Part shown: in pieces, positions 6,720-15,590 of the stretch
How positions within the stretch are numbered: position 1 is the stretch's first letter
Layout of the letters: each line of letters opens with the position of its first letter
Assembly (NCBI GenBank): GCA_947259575.1
Contig: CAMYMU010000062.1
Location: 1-35,679, forward strand
Direction: 5' to 3'
Source: an uncultured Ectothiorhodospiraceae bacterium
GTDB lineage: Bacteria > Pseudomonadota > Gammaproteobacteria > UBA6429 > Thiohalophilaceae
DNA length: 35,679 bases
The notes under the pieces: model-generated
The model's database searches: none
Seen by the model: only the letters and a program-made list of their open reading frames with translations
What the model was told of the DNA's origin: nothing
Translations under genes and position numbers: made by a program

Positions 6720-8089
6720 GGTAATAAATCCAGCATCGCGGGATTCTCCAGCAGCTTATGCGAAAGTATAAGTGAGGTAGCGGTCCAGACCTGTTTGAAA
6801 TTAGAACGGCGACCGATCAATCTACCCGCGCGACCATCATAATATTCCGGCCAGGTATCATTTGATAATCGGCTGAGGGCCGTATCAAATGCGCGTTCGG
6901 CTAGATCACCACGTCCTGATTTCAAAGCAGCTGCGACAAAGGGCCATAATAGAGCTGGCCAGTTGCCACCATTTTGATATGACCAGGGTACATTTTTCGG
7001 ATCACTTCCGGTACGTACTTGCCATTCAAGTCCTTCCATGGCGGGGTAACAAATCTTGACGGGCATTGCACCAACAAGGTCATCCCAGCGTAACTCATAG
7101 AGTTTCATAATACGTGCAGCCTGCACATCTGAAGTCAGGCCAAACATTACAGAAAGAAAGTTACCTAATGCAAAAAAGCGAAAGTCCATTCGGCTGGCAC
7201 CGACGTTACCAACTAAATAACCACCTTCGTCTGGTAACCAGTCAGGCACCCAGGTAGGAATGGATTCAGGATAAATATTTAAAACGTTAATACTATCGAT
7301 GCCAAACTCTTCAGTGGTATAGCGATGAATCTCATTTAGCCGATCAAGATCTAGCCAATAAAAAATTCGTACGTAATTAAGTAGAGCTTTTTCACGCACA
7401 ATGGCTGTATTGAGTACGGACTTGTCTTTATCGGTTTCTGCCTTGAAAAGCGAGTGCACGATGCGGAGCACGCCATAGAATAATGACTGAATCTCGATCG
7501 GATGGCCGTAGATGCCCATACGCCGGTCAATCATTGTGCATGCATCCGGCACCAACAGGGCCGGGCTCACTTCAAAAGTGTCCTGCAGGCACAAGTAAAG
7601 TATCTGAGACATCGTATCCTGGAATTCAGGACGTTGCGAAAGCTCTTTGTCACCGGTGCTCTTTTCATAGATATTGAGAAGAATGAGCCACCACATCATC
7701 GAGTCAACAGGTGCGACTCTTCCTATGGCACGCTCACCAAAATCGGCCTGGACGTGTTCCTGACCATGCTCATTCACAACTCTGAAACTAGCCGGCATCA
7801 CACCTGGCTGGATTTCGTGACCAGCGACTAACCTGCGTCGTGTTCTTAAGGTTAATACTGTCTCAAGAAAATTCTTTACGATATCGCTACGTCCATCAGC
7901 CAGGAAAACCAGGGCCGAGGGGACAAAATCACGGACAAAACATTCAGAATAGTTTTCTGCTGAAAGATCAGGCGATTGTAGTGCTGCAATCGTGCCAATG
8001 GGCTGACCATTATGGTACATAATCGATTGCTCGAGAATCTCGTATGCGTTATCGAGGGCCAGGGTCTTTTGTTTAGTTTGCATTTCCAT
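6716..8089 (-). CDS. GH100 neutral/alkaline invertase
   Basis: A 457-residue protein of the plant/cyanobacterial neutral-alkaline invertase family (GH100), which hydrolyses sucrose to glucose and fructose in the cytoplasm. There is no signal peptide. Family segments are ECFVRDFVPSALVFL, QADFGERAIGRVAPVDSMMW with the catalytic-type Asp (D129), YGHPIEIQSLFYGVL and YPESIPTWVPDWLPDEGGYL. Length matches the bacterial enzymes. It is divergent from a fructokinase and sucrose-phosphate synthase, so synthesis and breakdown of sucrose share one intergenic region. Met3 is an alternative start. The downstream Hpt gene overlaps its stop. Confidence 0.92.
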   Translation of the reverse strand: MEMQTKQKTLALDNAYEILEQSIMYHNGQPIGTIAALQSPDLSAENYSECFVRDFVPSALVFLADGRSDIVKNFLETVLTLRTRRRLVAGHEIQPGVMPASFRVVNEHGQEHVQADFGERAIGRVAPVDSMMWWLILLNIYEKSTGDKELSQRPEFQDTMSQILYLCLQDTFEVSPALLVPDACTMIDRRMGIYGHPIEIQSLFYGVLRIVHSLFKAETDKDKSVLNTAIVREKALLNYVRIFYWLDLDRLNEIHRYTTEEFGIDSINVLNIYPESIPTWVPDWLPDEGGYLVGNVGASRMDFRFFALGNFLSVMFGLTSDVQAARIMKLYELRWDDLVGAMPVKICYPAMEGLEWQVRTGSDPKNVPWSYQNGGNWPALLWPFVAAALKSGRGDLAERAFDTALSRLSNDTWPEYYDGRAGRLIGRRSNFKQVWTATSLILSHKLLENPAMLDLLP

Positions 8090-8182
8090 ACTTATCGACC
8101 ATTAAACGATTACAAGATAATTGGTGAGGTTATAAATTAAAGCAAGAAGTGCCCTTTGAGGCAAATCAAATATAGCTTTAAT

Positions 8183-8210
8183 TTGATGTGTTATCATTAA
8201 TATATACAAT
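8183..8210 (+). promoter_or_regulatory. Possible promoter for the sucrose synthesis genes
   Basis: In the 167-bp divergent gap between the invertase and the sugar kinase, TTGATG (8183-8188) lies 16 bp before TACAAT (8205-8210), about 47 nt upstream of the kinase start. It is a reasonable sigma-70 match. No clear operator is seen. Confidence 0.4.
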
Positions 8211-8256
8211 CCTTATGCCAGTTTTAATATTTTGTGCGTAATTGGTGGTAAATTCT

Positions 8257-9153
8257 ATGTCTATGGCCCTTGTAGCAGGCGAAGTTCTTTTTGATATTTT
8301 TGAGGATGGCTCTCATATATTGGGTGGGGCGCCCTTCAATGTAGCCTGGCATCTGCACGGTCTGGGTCTAAATCCACTACTCGTTTCTGCCGTCGGTGAT
8401 GATATGTACGGCGACCAGATTCGCAAGTCGATGCAGGCCTGGGGAATGAATACCGAGGCAGTACAGACAATTCAGCGCTATCCAACCGGTACCGTTCAAG
8501 TCGGTTTACAAAATGGCTCACCAAGTTTCGATATAGTAAAAGATGTCGCCTATGATTTTATCGAAAAGCCTGAGAAGCTTGAGAACCGGATCAATACTTG
8601 CAAATTAATGTATCACGGTTCGCTCGCTTTACGTTCAGCGACTTCAAAACAGACAATAATGGGGCTGCGCAAGGAAAGTTGTTTGCCGGTATTTGTTGAT
8701 GTAAATTTGCGCGCACCATATTGGGATAAAAATTCTATAGAAGAGATCATTAATGGGGCAGATTGGGTAAAGCTTAATGATGAAGAGCTACAATTATTGA
8801 GCAATAAAAATAGTAAAGACTTTGATCAGAGTGAGTTAGTGGTCAATGCACAGTCGTTTCGCAACCAGCATGATATTAAGGCCGTCATTATTACTCGAGG
8901 TAAAGAAGGCGCCTTTGTGGTAGCTGAGAATATGATTGAACATGTACAGGCCGCGCCAGTAGTGGAGATGGTTGACACAGTGGGCGCCGGTGATGGCTTT
9001 AGTGCGATGACCATTGCAGGAATATTGCAGGGATGGGACTACATAAAAACGCTTGAGGCAGCGAGTTTGTTTGCCTCCAAAATTTGTGGTCTGCGAGGTG
9101 CAACAAGCAAGGATAGGGCATTTTATGATGATTTTATGGATGAGATAGATTGA
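8257..9153 (+). CDS. PfkB-family carbohydrate kinase, probable fructokinase
   Basis: A 298-residue ribokinase/PfkB-type kinase. HILGGAPFNVAWHLHGLG is the N-terminal sugar-binding signature, and VDTVGAGDGFSA the C-terminal ATP/anion-hole signature with the catalytic Asp (D246 from this start). The frame opens at a TTG at 8242, but the ATG at 8257 has GGTGG 7 nt upstream and is preferred. Its stop overlaps the TTG start of sucrose-phosphate synthase, and the divergent gene is an invertase. It therefore most likely phosphorylates fructose released from sucrose, feeding it back to fructose-6-phosphate. Substrate is inferred from context, since this family also includes ribokinases and adenosine kinases. 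Confidence 0.88.
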   Translation: MSMALVAGEVLFDIFEDGSHILGGAPFNVAWHLHGLGLNPLLVSAVGDDMYGDQIRKSMQAWGMNTEAVQTIQRYPTGTVQVGLQNGSPSFDIVKDVAYDFIEKPEKLENRINTCKLMYHGSLALRSATSKQTIMGLRKESCLPVFVDVNLRAPYWDKNSIEEIINGADWVKLNDEELQLLSNKNSKDFDQSELVVNAQSFRNQHDIKAVIITRGKEGAFVVAENMIEHVQAAPVVEMVDTVGAGDGFSAMTIAGILQGWDYIKTLEAASLFASKICGLRGATSKDRAFYDDFMDEID

Positions 9154-11321
9154 TTGTCAGCAAAACAGGATCAGGAAAGTATTATATTGTCCTGATCAGC
9201 ATCCACGGTTTAATCAGAGGTCACGATCTTGAGCTGGGACGTGATGCCGACACTGGCGGACAAACCTTATATGTAATTGAGTTGGCCCGGGCGCTTGCTG
9301 CACATCCAGAGGTTGAGCGGGTTGACCTTTTAACTCGCCTAGTTGTTGACAGTAAAATTGATAAAAGTTATTCAGTTGCCAACGAACCATTAGGGAATAA
9401 CGCCTGGATTGTACGATTGAACTGTGGTCCGCGTCGGTATTTACGCAAAGAAGTCCTATGGCCACATTTGCAAGGCTTTATTGATAGTGCGCTACAACAT
9501 GTCCGAAGTGTAGGAAGGGTACCTGATATTGTGCACAGTCACTATGCCGATGCGGGTCTGGTAGGCTCCCGCCTGGCTGGATTACTTGGTGTGCCGCTCA
9601 TACATACTGGACATTCTCTTGGCAAAGAAAAATTAGCGCGCTTACTCGAAAAAGGTGTTAAAGAAAGCACTATAGAAGAACAATATAATATGAGTACCCG
9701 CATTGAGGCAGAAGAAATTGCGCTTGGTACTGCCGCAAAAGTTGTGGTTAGCACCCAACAGGAAATTGATGAACAATATGAGAGTTATGATAATTACCAA
9801 CCCTCACGTATGGTTGTTATCCCCCCTGGTGTTGACCTAAGCCGATTTCACCCAGCGGATGGAACTGAGCTAGGGACACCCATTGCTAAAGAACTCAATC
9901 GATTTCTTGAAGAAACAACCAAACCGATGATCCTGGCATTATCGCGCCCGGATGAGCGAAAAAATATTGCGTCACTGGTTCACGCCTATGGTGAATCGAT
10001 CGATTTACAAAACCAGGCTAATCTGGTCATTGTTGCAGGTAATCGTAATAACATTCCTGAAATGGATAAAGGCGCGAGGTCGGTCCTGACTGAACTGCTT
10101 ATGTTGATCGATCGCTATGACCTTTATGGCAAAGTCGCTTATCCAAAACACCACAGCGCAGATGATGTGCCGGTACTTTATCGGATTGCTGCAAAACGGC
10201 GAGGTGTGTTCATTAATCCTGCCTTGACTGAACCATTCGGTTTAACCTTGATTGAGGCAGCAGCCAGTGGCTTACCGATTGTGGCCACCCATGACGGTGG
10301 TCCACAGGAAATTATTGCGTATTGTAAAAATGGCTTATTGATAGATCCTTTAAATATAGATGATATTAAGCGCAAATTAATTGATATTTTTTCCAATAAG
10401 CGACGTTGGAGTAGTTATTCAAGAAATGGAGTGACAGGCGCTAATCGTCATTTTTCCTGGCCAGGGCATGTTGAGAGTTATTTGAGTCAGATCGCAGGGG
10501 TCATAAATAAATCGAAACTCAGACACCATGTACGTCCCACGAAATCACGTTTGCCGACAGTGGATCGAATGGCATTTTCCTCTATTGATAATGCTTTGTT
10601 TGGTGATGATCAATCAATGCGTGAACTAGTTGAATTGCTGAAAGCAAACAAAAATCACTGTGGCTTTGGGATTGCTACTGGCCGCAGTCTTGCTAGTACT
10701 ACACGCTTTATTAAAAAAATGGGCATCCCCACTCCGGATATTTTAATTACGTCAGTGGGAACTGAAATTCACTATAGCCATCGTGGTATGCGTTTAGTCG
10801 AAGATGCCTATTGGCCACAGCACATAGATTATCGCTGGGAGCCCGAGGCACTGCTTGACATAATGCAGCGTGTACCAGGTTTAAAAATTCGGGCTAAGAG
10901 CGAACAGTCTAGACATAAAATTAGCTACACATACGATAAAACGATCACACCAACCTCTAGAGAGATAAAACGCCTGTTAAGAACCCATGACTTGGCTACC
11001 AAAATTGTCATGACAGATGAGACCTGTCTTGATCTATTACCGATTCGTGCTTCTAAAGGACTGGCGATACGCTATCTTGCGATGAAGTGGGGGCTGTCAC
11101 TGGACCGTATTTTGGTTGTGGGAGACTCAGGGAATGATGAAGAAATGTTAACAGGTGACACATTGGGTGTTGTTGTTGGAAATCACTCACCTGAACTAGA
11201 CAAGTTAAAAAATAAACCTCGAATTTATTTTGCGCGCGGTGAGTTTGCTCTTGGTATCATTGAAGGACTGGAGCATTATCGGTTTTTTTCAGATATCGTC
11301 GTGCCGGAGGAAAATCAGTAG
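9150..11321 (+). CDS. sps: Sucrose-phosphate synthase with degenerate C-terminal phosphatase-like domain
   Basis: A 723-residue GT4 glycosyltransferase fused to an HAD-like domain. Residues 1-460 are the synthase: SIHGLIRGHDLELGRDADTG near the start, VPLIHTGHSLGKEKLARLLE in the middle, and NPALTEPFGLTLIEAAASGL as the nucleotide-sugar binding signature. It makes sucrose-6-phosphate from a nucleotide glucose and fructose-6-phosphate. Residues about 470-715 resemble sucrose-phosphatase, but motif I reads FSSIDNALFG with Ser (S478) where the nucleophilic Asp should be, so this domain is probably not a phosphatase. The later VVGDSGNDEEM motif remains. The TTG start overlaps the kinase stop by 4 nt. 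It is the first usable start upstream of the catalytic domain, but is not certain. Confidence 0.92.
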   Translation: MIVSKTGSGKYYIVLISIHGLIRGHDLELGRDADTGGQTLYVIELARALAAHPEVERVDLLTRLVVDSKIDKSYSVANEPLGNNAWIVRLNCGPRRYLRKEVLWPHLQGFIDSALQHVRSVGRVPDIVHSHYADAGLVGSRLAGLLGVPLIHTGHSLGKEKLARLLEKGVKESTIEEQYNMSTRIEAEEIALGTAAKVVVSTQQEIDEQYESYDNYQPSRMVVIPPGVDLSRFHPADGTELGTPIAKELNRFLEETTKPMILALSRPDERKNIASLVHAYGESIDLQNQANLVIVAGNRNNIPEMDKGARSVLTELLMLIDRYDLYGKVAYPKHHSADDVPVLYRIAAKRRGVFINPALTEPFGLTLIEAAASGLPIVATHDGGPQEIIAYCKNGLLIDPLNIDDIKRKLIDIFSNKRRWSSYSRNGVTGANRHFSWPGHVESYLSQIAGVINKSKLRHHVRPTKSRLPTVDRMAFSSIDNALFGDDQSMRELVELLKANKNHCGFGIATGRSLASTTRFIKKMGIPTPDILITSVGTEIHYSHRGMRLVEDAYWPQHIDYRWEPEALLDIMQRVPGLKIRAKSEQSRHKISYTYDKTITPTSREIKRLLRTHDLATKIVMTDETCLDLLPIRASKGLAIRYLAMKWGLSLDRILVVGDSGNDEEMLTGDTLGVVVGNHSPELDKLKNKPRIYFARGEFALGIIEGLEHYRFFSDIVVPEENQ

Positions 11322-11355
11322 CAGGTAACAAATTTAAATATTCAGCCTGATGCGT

Positions 11356-12225
11356 TCAAGTTTTAGCTATATGTTCTGCGATTAGTTTTTCAAATTCGCC
11401 ATAATAATAAGCCAGGCCCTCAAGGACACCAGAACAGTAACAGCCATTCAGGCCATAGAAATCACCTTTAGCAATATAAAGTTGTTCAGCATGATGATTT
11501 TGTTCTGCAAGTTGTAGTGCATGTTGTTTTACTGCCGGCTGGGTGTTATTAACTAACACCGAGGGTATTTCACTAACGGCAACTTCCATATCATTACCAC
11601 TATCTCCACAGAAAATAATTTCTCTACTGGCAATACCATATTTATCCATCAGAAAGCGTATCGCGTGATATTTTGAAGCAGCAGCAGGAAGAATATCCAA
11701 CAGGCCCGTGTCGGTTGTTTCATCATGGCTGGCGATGAGGTTGCAGGCAAGTCCACTCGCATCAGATACTTTTTTCACTTTCTGACCAAGAAGAGAGGAA
11801 TCAGCTTGATCATCAACATAATAACTGAGTTTAAACTGTGATTGTTTTTCAGGTTCCTGCAATTGCAATTCAGAAACGACAGCAAGCTGAGTTACCAGGT
11901 GTTTGAGTTTGGAAGAATCCCAGTCTTTTTGCAGGTATTGTGTGTAGTTTTCATCGGGCTTCCAGCTATATTTATCTGCTGTATTATTCTCACTAATATG
12001 ATAAATCTTTGTGCCGACATCGGTAATTGCATGATCTGGTATGGGTAGATCGTATTCTTCCATGGCTTGTTCAACCAGTTTTCTATCACGGCCTGTTACA
12101 TAAATCAGAGTGATATCTTTTTGTCGAATTAATTCTTTAAGTAATGGAATGGCTTGCGGATCACTTTCTTGTAAGCCATTTGGCAAAAGCGTTCGGTCTA
12201 AATCTGTGCAGAGTGTAATGTTCAT
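11356..12225 (-). CDS. spp: HAD phosphatase, probable sucrose-phosphate phosphatase
   Basis: A 289-residue HAD-superfamily hydrolase of the Cof/sucrose-phosphatase type. Motif I is intact, CTDLDRTLLPNG with D8 and D10, and the C-terminal motif is FCGDSGNDMEVAV. It most likely releases sucrose from sucrose-6-phosphate, completing the pathway started by the convergent synthase, whose own phosphatase-like domain lacks the nucleophile. The frame continues 37 codons upstream to 12336, but that stretch has no family similarity, and MNITLCTDLDR is a natural N-terminus. Mannosyl- or glucosyl-3-phosphoglycerate phosphatase would be the alternative, but the sucrose neighbours decide for SPP. Confidence 0.82.
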   Translation of the reverse strand: MNITLCTDLDRTLLPNGLQESDPQAIPLLKELIRQKDITLIYVTGRDRKLVEQAMEEYDLPIPDHAITDVGTKIYHISENNTADKYSWKPDENYTQYLQKDWDSSKLKHLVTQLAVVSELQLQEPEKQSQFKLSYYVDDQADSSLLGQKVKKVSDASGLACNLIASHDETTDTGLLDILPAAASKYHAIRFLMDKYGIASREIIFCGDSGNDMEVAVSEIPSVLVNNTQPAVKQHALQLAEQNHHAEQLYIAKGDFYGLNGCYCSGVLEGLAYYYGEFEKLIAEHIAKT

Positions 12226-12304
12226 ACAAGTGGTTATGTCAGTATAGTGAAAGTGTATCATTAATTTCATATAATAACTGAAAACATGTAAAAACTTGAT
12301 TACA

Positions 12305-13075
12305 ATGATTCTCATGAAAGCAAAAATTACCCACACTTACGGAAATAATTTGGTTCATGTCTATGACTCCGCTGCTAACCTGAAGATGGCAGCTACCGAA
12401 CTGATTGCACAACAGGCCGTGGAGATGGTTGCCCGGCAATCACGTTTTAGTATCGCATTATCCGGTGGTTCAACACCGGTTGGTGTCTATCAAGGTCTGA
12501 TCTCCGATAAGTGGTTAAAGCGGTTTCCCTGGGAGCAGACACAGTTTGTGTTTGGTGATGAGCGATACGTACCAGCCGATGACGCAATGAGTAATTACAA
12601 AATGGCAATGGATGCTTTTCTGCAAGCGGCGCCAGTCAGTGACGCGAATATATACCCGGTACCGACCCACTGTGAGCATCCCGATGATTGTGCAGAAATC
12701 TATGAGCGAACATTACGAGAAGCATTACATACCAAGGACAACTCAGAAATACCTGTAATCGACCTGGTTTTACTCGGGATGGGAGATGATGGCCACACTG
12801 CTTCTTTATTCCCTGACACGGAGATTTTAACTGAGTCAGCATCTGCGGTTGCAGCAGTCTATGTCGACAAACTGGATAGCTGGCGTATTAGTTTGACCTT
12901 CCCAACGATAAATAATGCCAGTCAGGTCGTCGTGTTAGTTGCGGGTGAAAACAAGGCAGCAGTGTTGCGTGAAGTCTTCACCACGCAAACGAAGAAATAT
13001 CCAATACAATCACTAGACAATCCAAATGGCGTGGTGTGGCTGGTTGATCAGTCTGCAGCAAGCCAATTGGATTGA
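12305..13075 (+). CDS. pgl: 6-phosphogluconolactonase
   Basis: A protein of about 256 residues of the DevB/Pgl family, which hydrolyses 6-phosphogluconolactone in the oxidative pentose phosphate pathway. Signatures are IALSGGSTPVGVYQGL, FVFGDERYVPADDAMSNYKM and DLVLLGMGDDGHTASLFPDT. The frame can start at TTG 12296, ATG 12305 or ATG 12314; none has a clear ribosome binding site and 12314 is nearly as good. It is convergent with zwf, 9 bp apart, and divergent from the sucrose-phosphatase gene. Confidence 0.93.
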   Translation: MILMKAKITHTYGNNLVHVYDSAANLKMAATELIAQQAVEMVARQSRFSIALSGGSTPVGVYQGLISDKWLKRFPWEQTQFVFGDERYVPADDAMSNYKMAMDAFLQAAPVSDANIYPVPTHCEHPDDCAEIYERTLREALHTKDNSEIPVIDLVLLGMGDDGHTASLFPDTEILTESASAVAAVYVDKLDSWRISLTFPTINNASQVVVLVAGENKAAVLREVFTTQTKKYPIQSLDNPNGVVWLVDQSAASQLD

Positions 13076-13084
13076 TTTACGCTT

Positions 13085-14560
13085 CTAACTATCGATCTCG
13101 TTACGCCATACCTGGTCATCTCGATCGAATAATTTACTATCATCTGGCCCCCAACTCCCGGCAGGGTAAGTATGGATGTAATCCTGTTGTGTATCCCAGG
13201 CTTTGAGTACCGGGTCAACGGTCTCCCAAGCATGATGTATTTCATCATAACGAAGGAACAGAGAACAATCGTTTTCAATGACATCGAGTAGCAGCGCTTC
13301 ATAGGCATCAAGCTGGGTGGAGCCGGTGGCACAATAGCTGGCATCTAACTGGGTAGTATGGGCATCCATTTCGAGACCGGGTTTTTTAACCTGTAATTCC
13401 ATACGTAGGCATTCACTAGGCTGGATGGCAAGAACGATCCAGTTTGGTTCCAGCTGTTCGATCTGGGTTTGACGGAATAATTGTTGCGGTGGATGCTTGA
13501 AACGGATACTGATAACTGAACTATTTTTCGCCATGCGTTTGCCGGTGCGTAAATAGAAGGGCACATTACGCCAACGCCAATTATCAATATATAATTTTAG
13601 TGAGGCGTAAGTTTCGGTGATACTGTCTGCAGGTATATTTTGTTCCGATAAATAACCAGGGACCGACTCGCCATTGATATTACCGGTAGCATATTGAGCC
13701 CGGTAGGCGTGCGCATTGACCGAGCGCCGTGTAATGGGGCGGATTGATTTTAATACTTTTACTTTTTCATCACGTAATGACTCGGCATCAAGACTAGCGG
13801 GTGGCTCCATGGCTACCAGGGTTAACATCTGTAACAGATGACTTTGTAGCATATCGCGTAGGGCACCGGCATCATCATAGTAGGCAGCTCTATCGGCAAT
13901 GCCTTGTGATTCGGAGTGAGTAATTTGAATATGATCGATATGATTTCGATTCCATATAGGCTCAAGCATAAGATTGGCAAAACGAAACACCAGTACGTTC
14001 TGGACCATGGATTTACCAAGGTAGTGATCAATTCGAAAAATCTGATTTTCGCTAAAGTGTTTATGCAGACTCTCATTGAGGATCATGGCACTTTCTGTAT
14101 CATAACCAAATGGTTTTTCGATCACGATGCGTCGCCAGCCACCATTTTCATCACTTAGGCCGGCATCATGCAAGGCCTGTGTTACACGTGCATAAAGGCT
14201 CGGTGGGATAGCCATATAAAAGATTAAATTATTAGAAATCGATTCGTTGCTATCGATATATTCTTTAAGTTTCTTCAGTGACTCAGCGTCGGTCATGTCA
14301 CCACTTAGCATATGCATACGGGCACGTAAGTTAGCAAGTACATTATCTTTTAAACCATCGCGCGCGCGGGCTGTGAGTATTTCATTTACCTGGTCATTCC
14401 AGCTGTCATCGTCAAGAGCTTGTCGGGTAAAACCAATAATAGACGTTTTATCTGGGATGCGTTCAGCCTCTTCAAGATGATACATCGCAGGTAATAGCTT
14501 ATTTCGCGCAAGGTGCCCGGTTGCGCCGAATACAATGAATGTACAAGGTTCGGATGACAT
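13085..14560 (-). CDS. zwf: Glucose-6-phosphate 1-dehydrogenase
   Basis: A 491-residue NAD(P)-dependent enzyme of normal length that oxidises glucose-6-phosphate to the lactone. The dinucleotide motif is FGATGHLARNKLLPAMYHL, with His where many homologues have Asp (GASGDLA). The active-site signature is FRIDHYLGKSMVQNV, containing the catalytic His and the substrate Lys, and VIEKPFGYDTESA is also present. It lies 8 nt downstream of gnd on the same strand, with a GGGGAAA ribosome binding site inside the end of gnd, so gnd-zwf is an operon. With pgl opposite, all three oxidative-branch enzymes are together. Confidence 0.96.
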   Translation of the reverse strand: MSSEPCTFIVFGATGHLARNKLLPAMYHLEEAERIPDKTSIIGFTRQALDDDSWNDQVNEILTARARDGLKDNVLANLRARMHMLSGDMTDAESLKKLKEYIDSNESISNNLIFYMAIPPSLYARVTQALHDAGLSDENGGWRRIVIEKPFGYDTESAMILNESLHKHFSENQIFRIDHYLGKSMVQNVLVFRFANLMLEPIWNRNHIDHIQITHSESQGIADRAAYYDDAGALRDMLQSHLLQMLTLVAMEPPASLDAESLRDEKVKVLKSIRPITRRSVNAHAYRAQYATGNINGESVPGYLSEQNIPADSITETYASLKLYIDNWRWRNVPFYLRTGKRMAKNSSVISIRFKHPPQQLFRQTQIEQLEPNWIVLAIQPSECLRMELQVKKPGLEMDAHTTQLDASYCATGSTQLDAYEALLLDVIENDCSLFLRYDEIHHAWETVDPVLKAWDTQQDYIHTYPAGSWGPDDSKLFDRDDQVWRNEIDS

Positions 14561-14568
14561 ACTGATCT

Positions 14569-15477
14569 TTATTTCCCCTTGGTTAGGTGTCCACCAAATG
14601 CGTTACGCATCATGGCAAGTAATTTATTACTGTAGGCATCACTGTCCTGACTGGCAAAACGCATATGTAAGGCTAAGGCGAGTACCGGTGTGGCGACACC
14701 CTGCTTAATACTTTCTTCAACTGTCCAACGACCCTCACCCGAGTCTGCGACGTAGGGTGCTATATCTTTTAATTCCTGATCCTGATCAAGAAAGTCAGCA
14801 CAAAGATCTAGTAACCAGCTTCTGACCACTGAACCATGCCGCCACAGTTCGGTGACTTGCGCCATGTCGTAGTTAAACTCGGTTTTATTTTTTAACAGCG
14901 CAAAGCCTTCGGCATAGGCCTGCATCATACCGTACTCAATACCGTTATGAATCATCTTACTAAAGTGACCCGCGCCGACAGGGCCGACATGGGCCCAGCC
15001 ACTTTCAGCCGAAGGGGCCAGGACTTTTAATACAGGTTCGATTTGTTTTACGTTTGCAGTGTCACCACCAACCATCATGCAATAGCCGTTATCCAGTCCC
15101 CACACACCACCCGAGGTGCCGGCATCGATATAGCCAATGCTATTTTTCTTGAGCAGCTCACCACGGCGTATACTTTCCTGGTAATTGGAATTACCGCCAT
15201 CAACGACGATGTCATTCTTGGAGAGTTTGCTGTTTAATAGTTCGATATGATGCTCGGTAATTTCACCCGCGGGTAACATCAACCAGACAATTTTAGGTGA
15301 GGGTAATTGTTGGATGAGATCATCGATGGATGAGGCGGCCAACATGCCTTCTTCGTCAGCGAGTTGTGAAATGATATCTTTAGAGCGGTTGTAACCGACG
15401 ACTTCGATACCTGCTCGGCATAATCGACGCGCCATGTTTGCGCCCATCCGTCCCAGACCGATCATGGCTATTCGCAT
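14569..15477 (-). CDS. gnd: 6-phosphogluconate dehydrogenase, short (GndA-like) form
   Basis: A 302-residue enzyme that decarboxylates 6-phosphogluconate to ribulose-5-phosphate. The Rossmann motif is MIGLGRMGANMARRLCRAG at the N-terminus. VDGGNSNYQESIRRGELL, DAGTSGGVWGLDNGYCMMVG and MIHNGIEYGMMQAYAEGF carry the substrate and catalytic residues. At about 300 residues it is the short bacterial form rather than the 470-residue E. coli Gnd; short forms often prefer NAD. An AAGGAAA ribosome binding site precedes the ATG. It is first in the gnd-zwf operon. About 110 bp without features lie upstream. Confidence 0.94.
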   Translation of the reverse strand: MRIAMIGLGRMGANMARRLCRAGIEVVGYNRSKDIISQLADEEGMLAASSIDDLIQQLPSPKIVWLMLPAGEITEHHIELLNSKLSKNDIVVDGGNSNYQESIRRGELLKKNSIGYIDAGTSGGVWGLDNGYCMMVGGDTANVKQIEPVLKVLAPSAESGWAHVGPVGAGHFSKMIHNGIEYGMMQAYAEGFALLKNKTEFNYDMAQVTELWRHGSVVRSWLLDLCADFLDQDQELKDIAPYVADSGEGRWTVEESIKQGVATPVLALALHMRFASQDSDAYSNKLLAMMRNAFGGHLTKGK

Positions 15478-15590
15478 TTTTTTTCCTTTCCAGTTTGTTG
15501 TTTATATTTAAGAGTAGCAGCTATACAGATAATGCAATGCAAGATCTAAACCATACAGTAAGTGGTTATTTAAGGGGCTTGATATATAGA

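Noticed and set aside
6815-7225. Chance antisense open frames inside invertase, P450 and other genes (for example on the minus strand at 16815-17225)
   Set aside because: They lie wholly within well-recognised genes on the other strand and show no motif or ribosome binding site.
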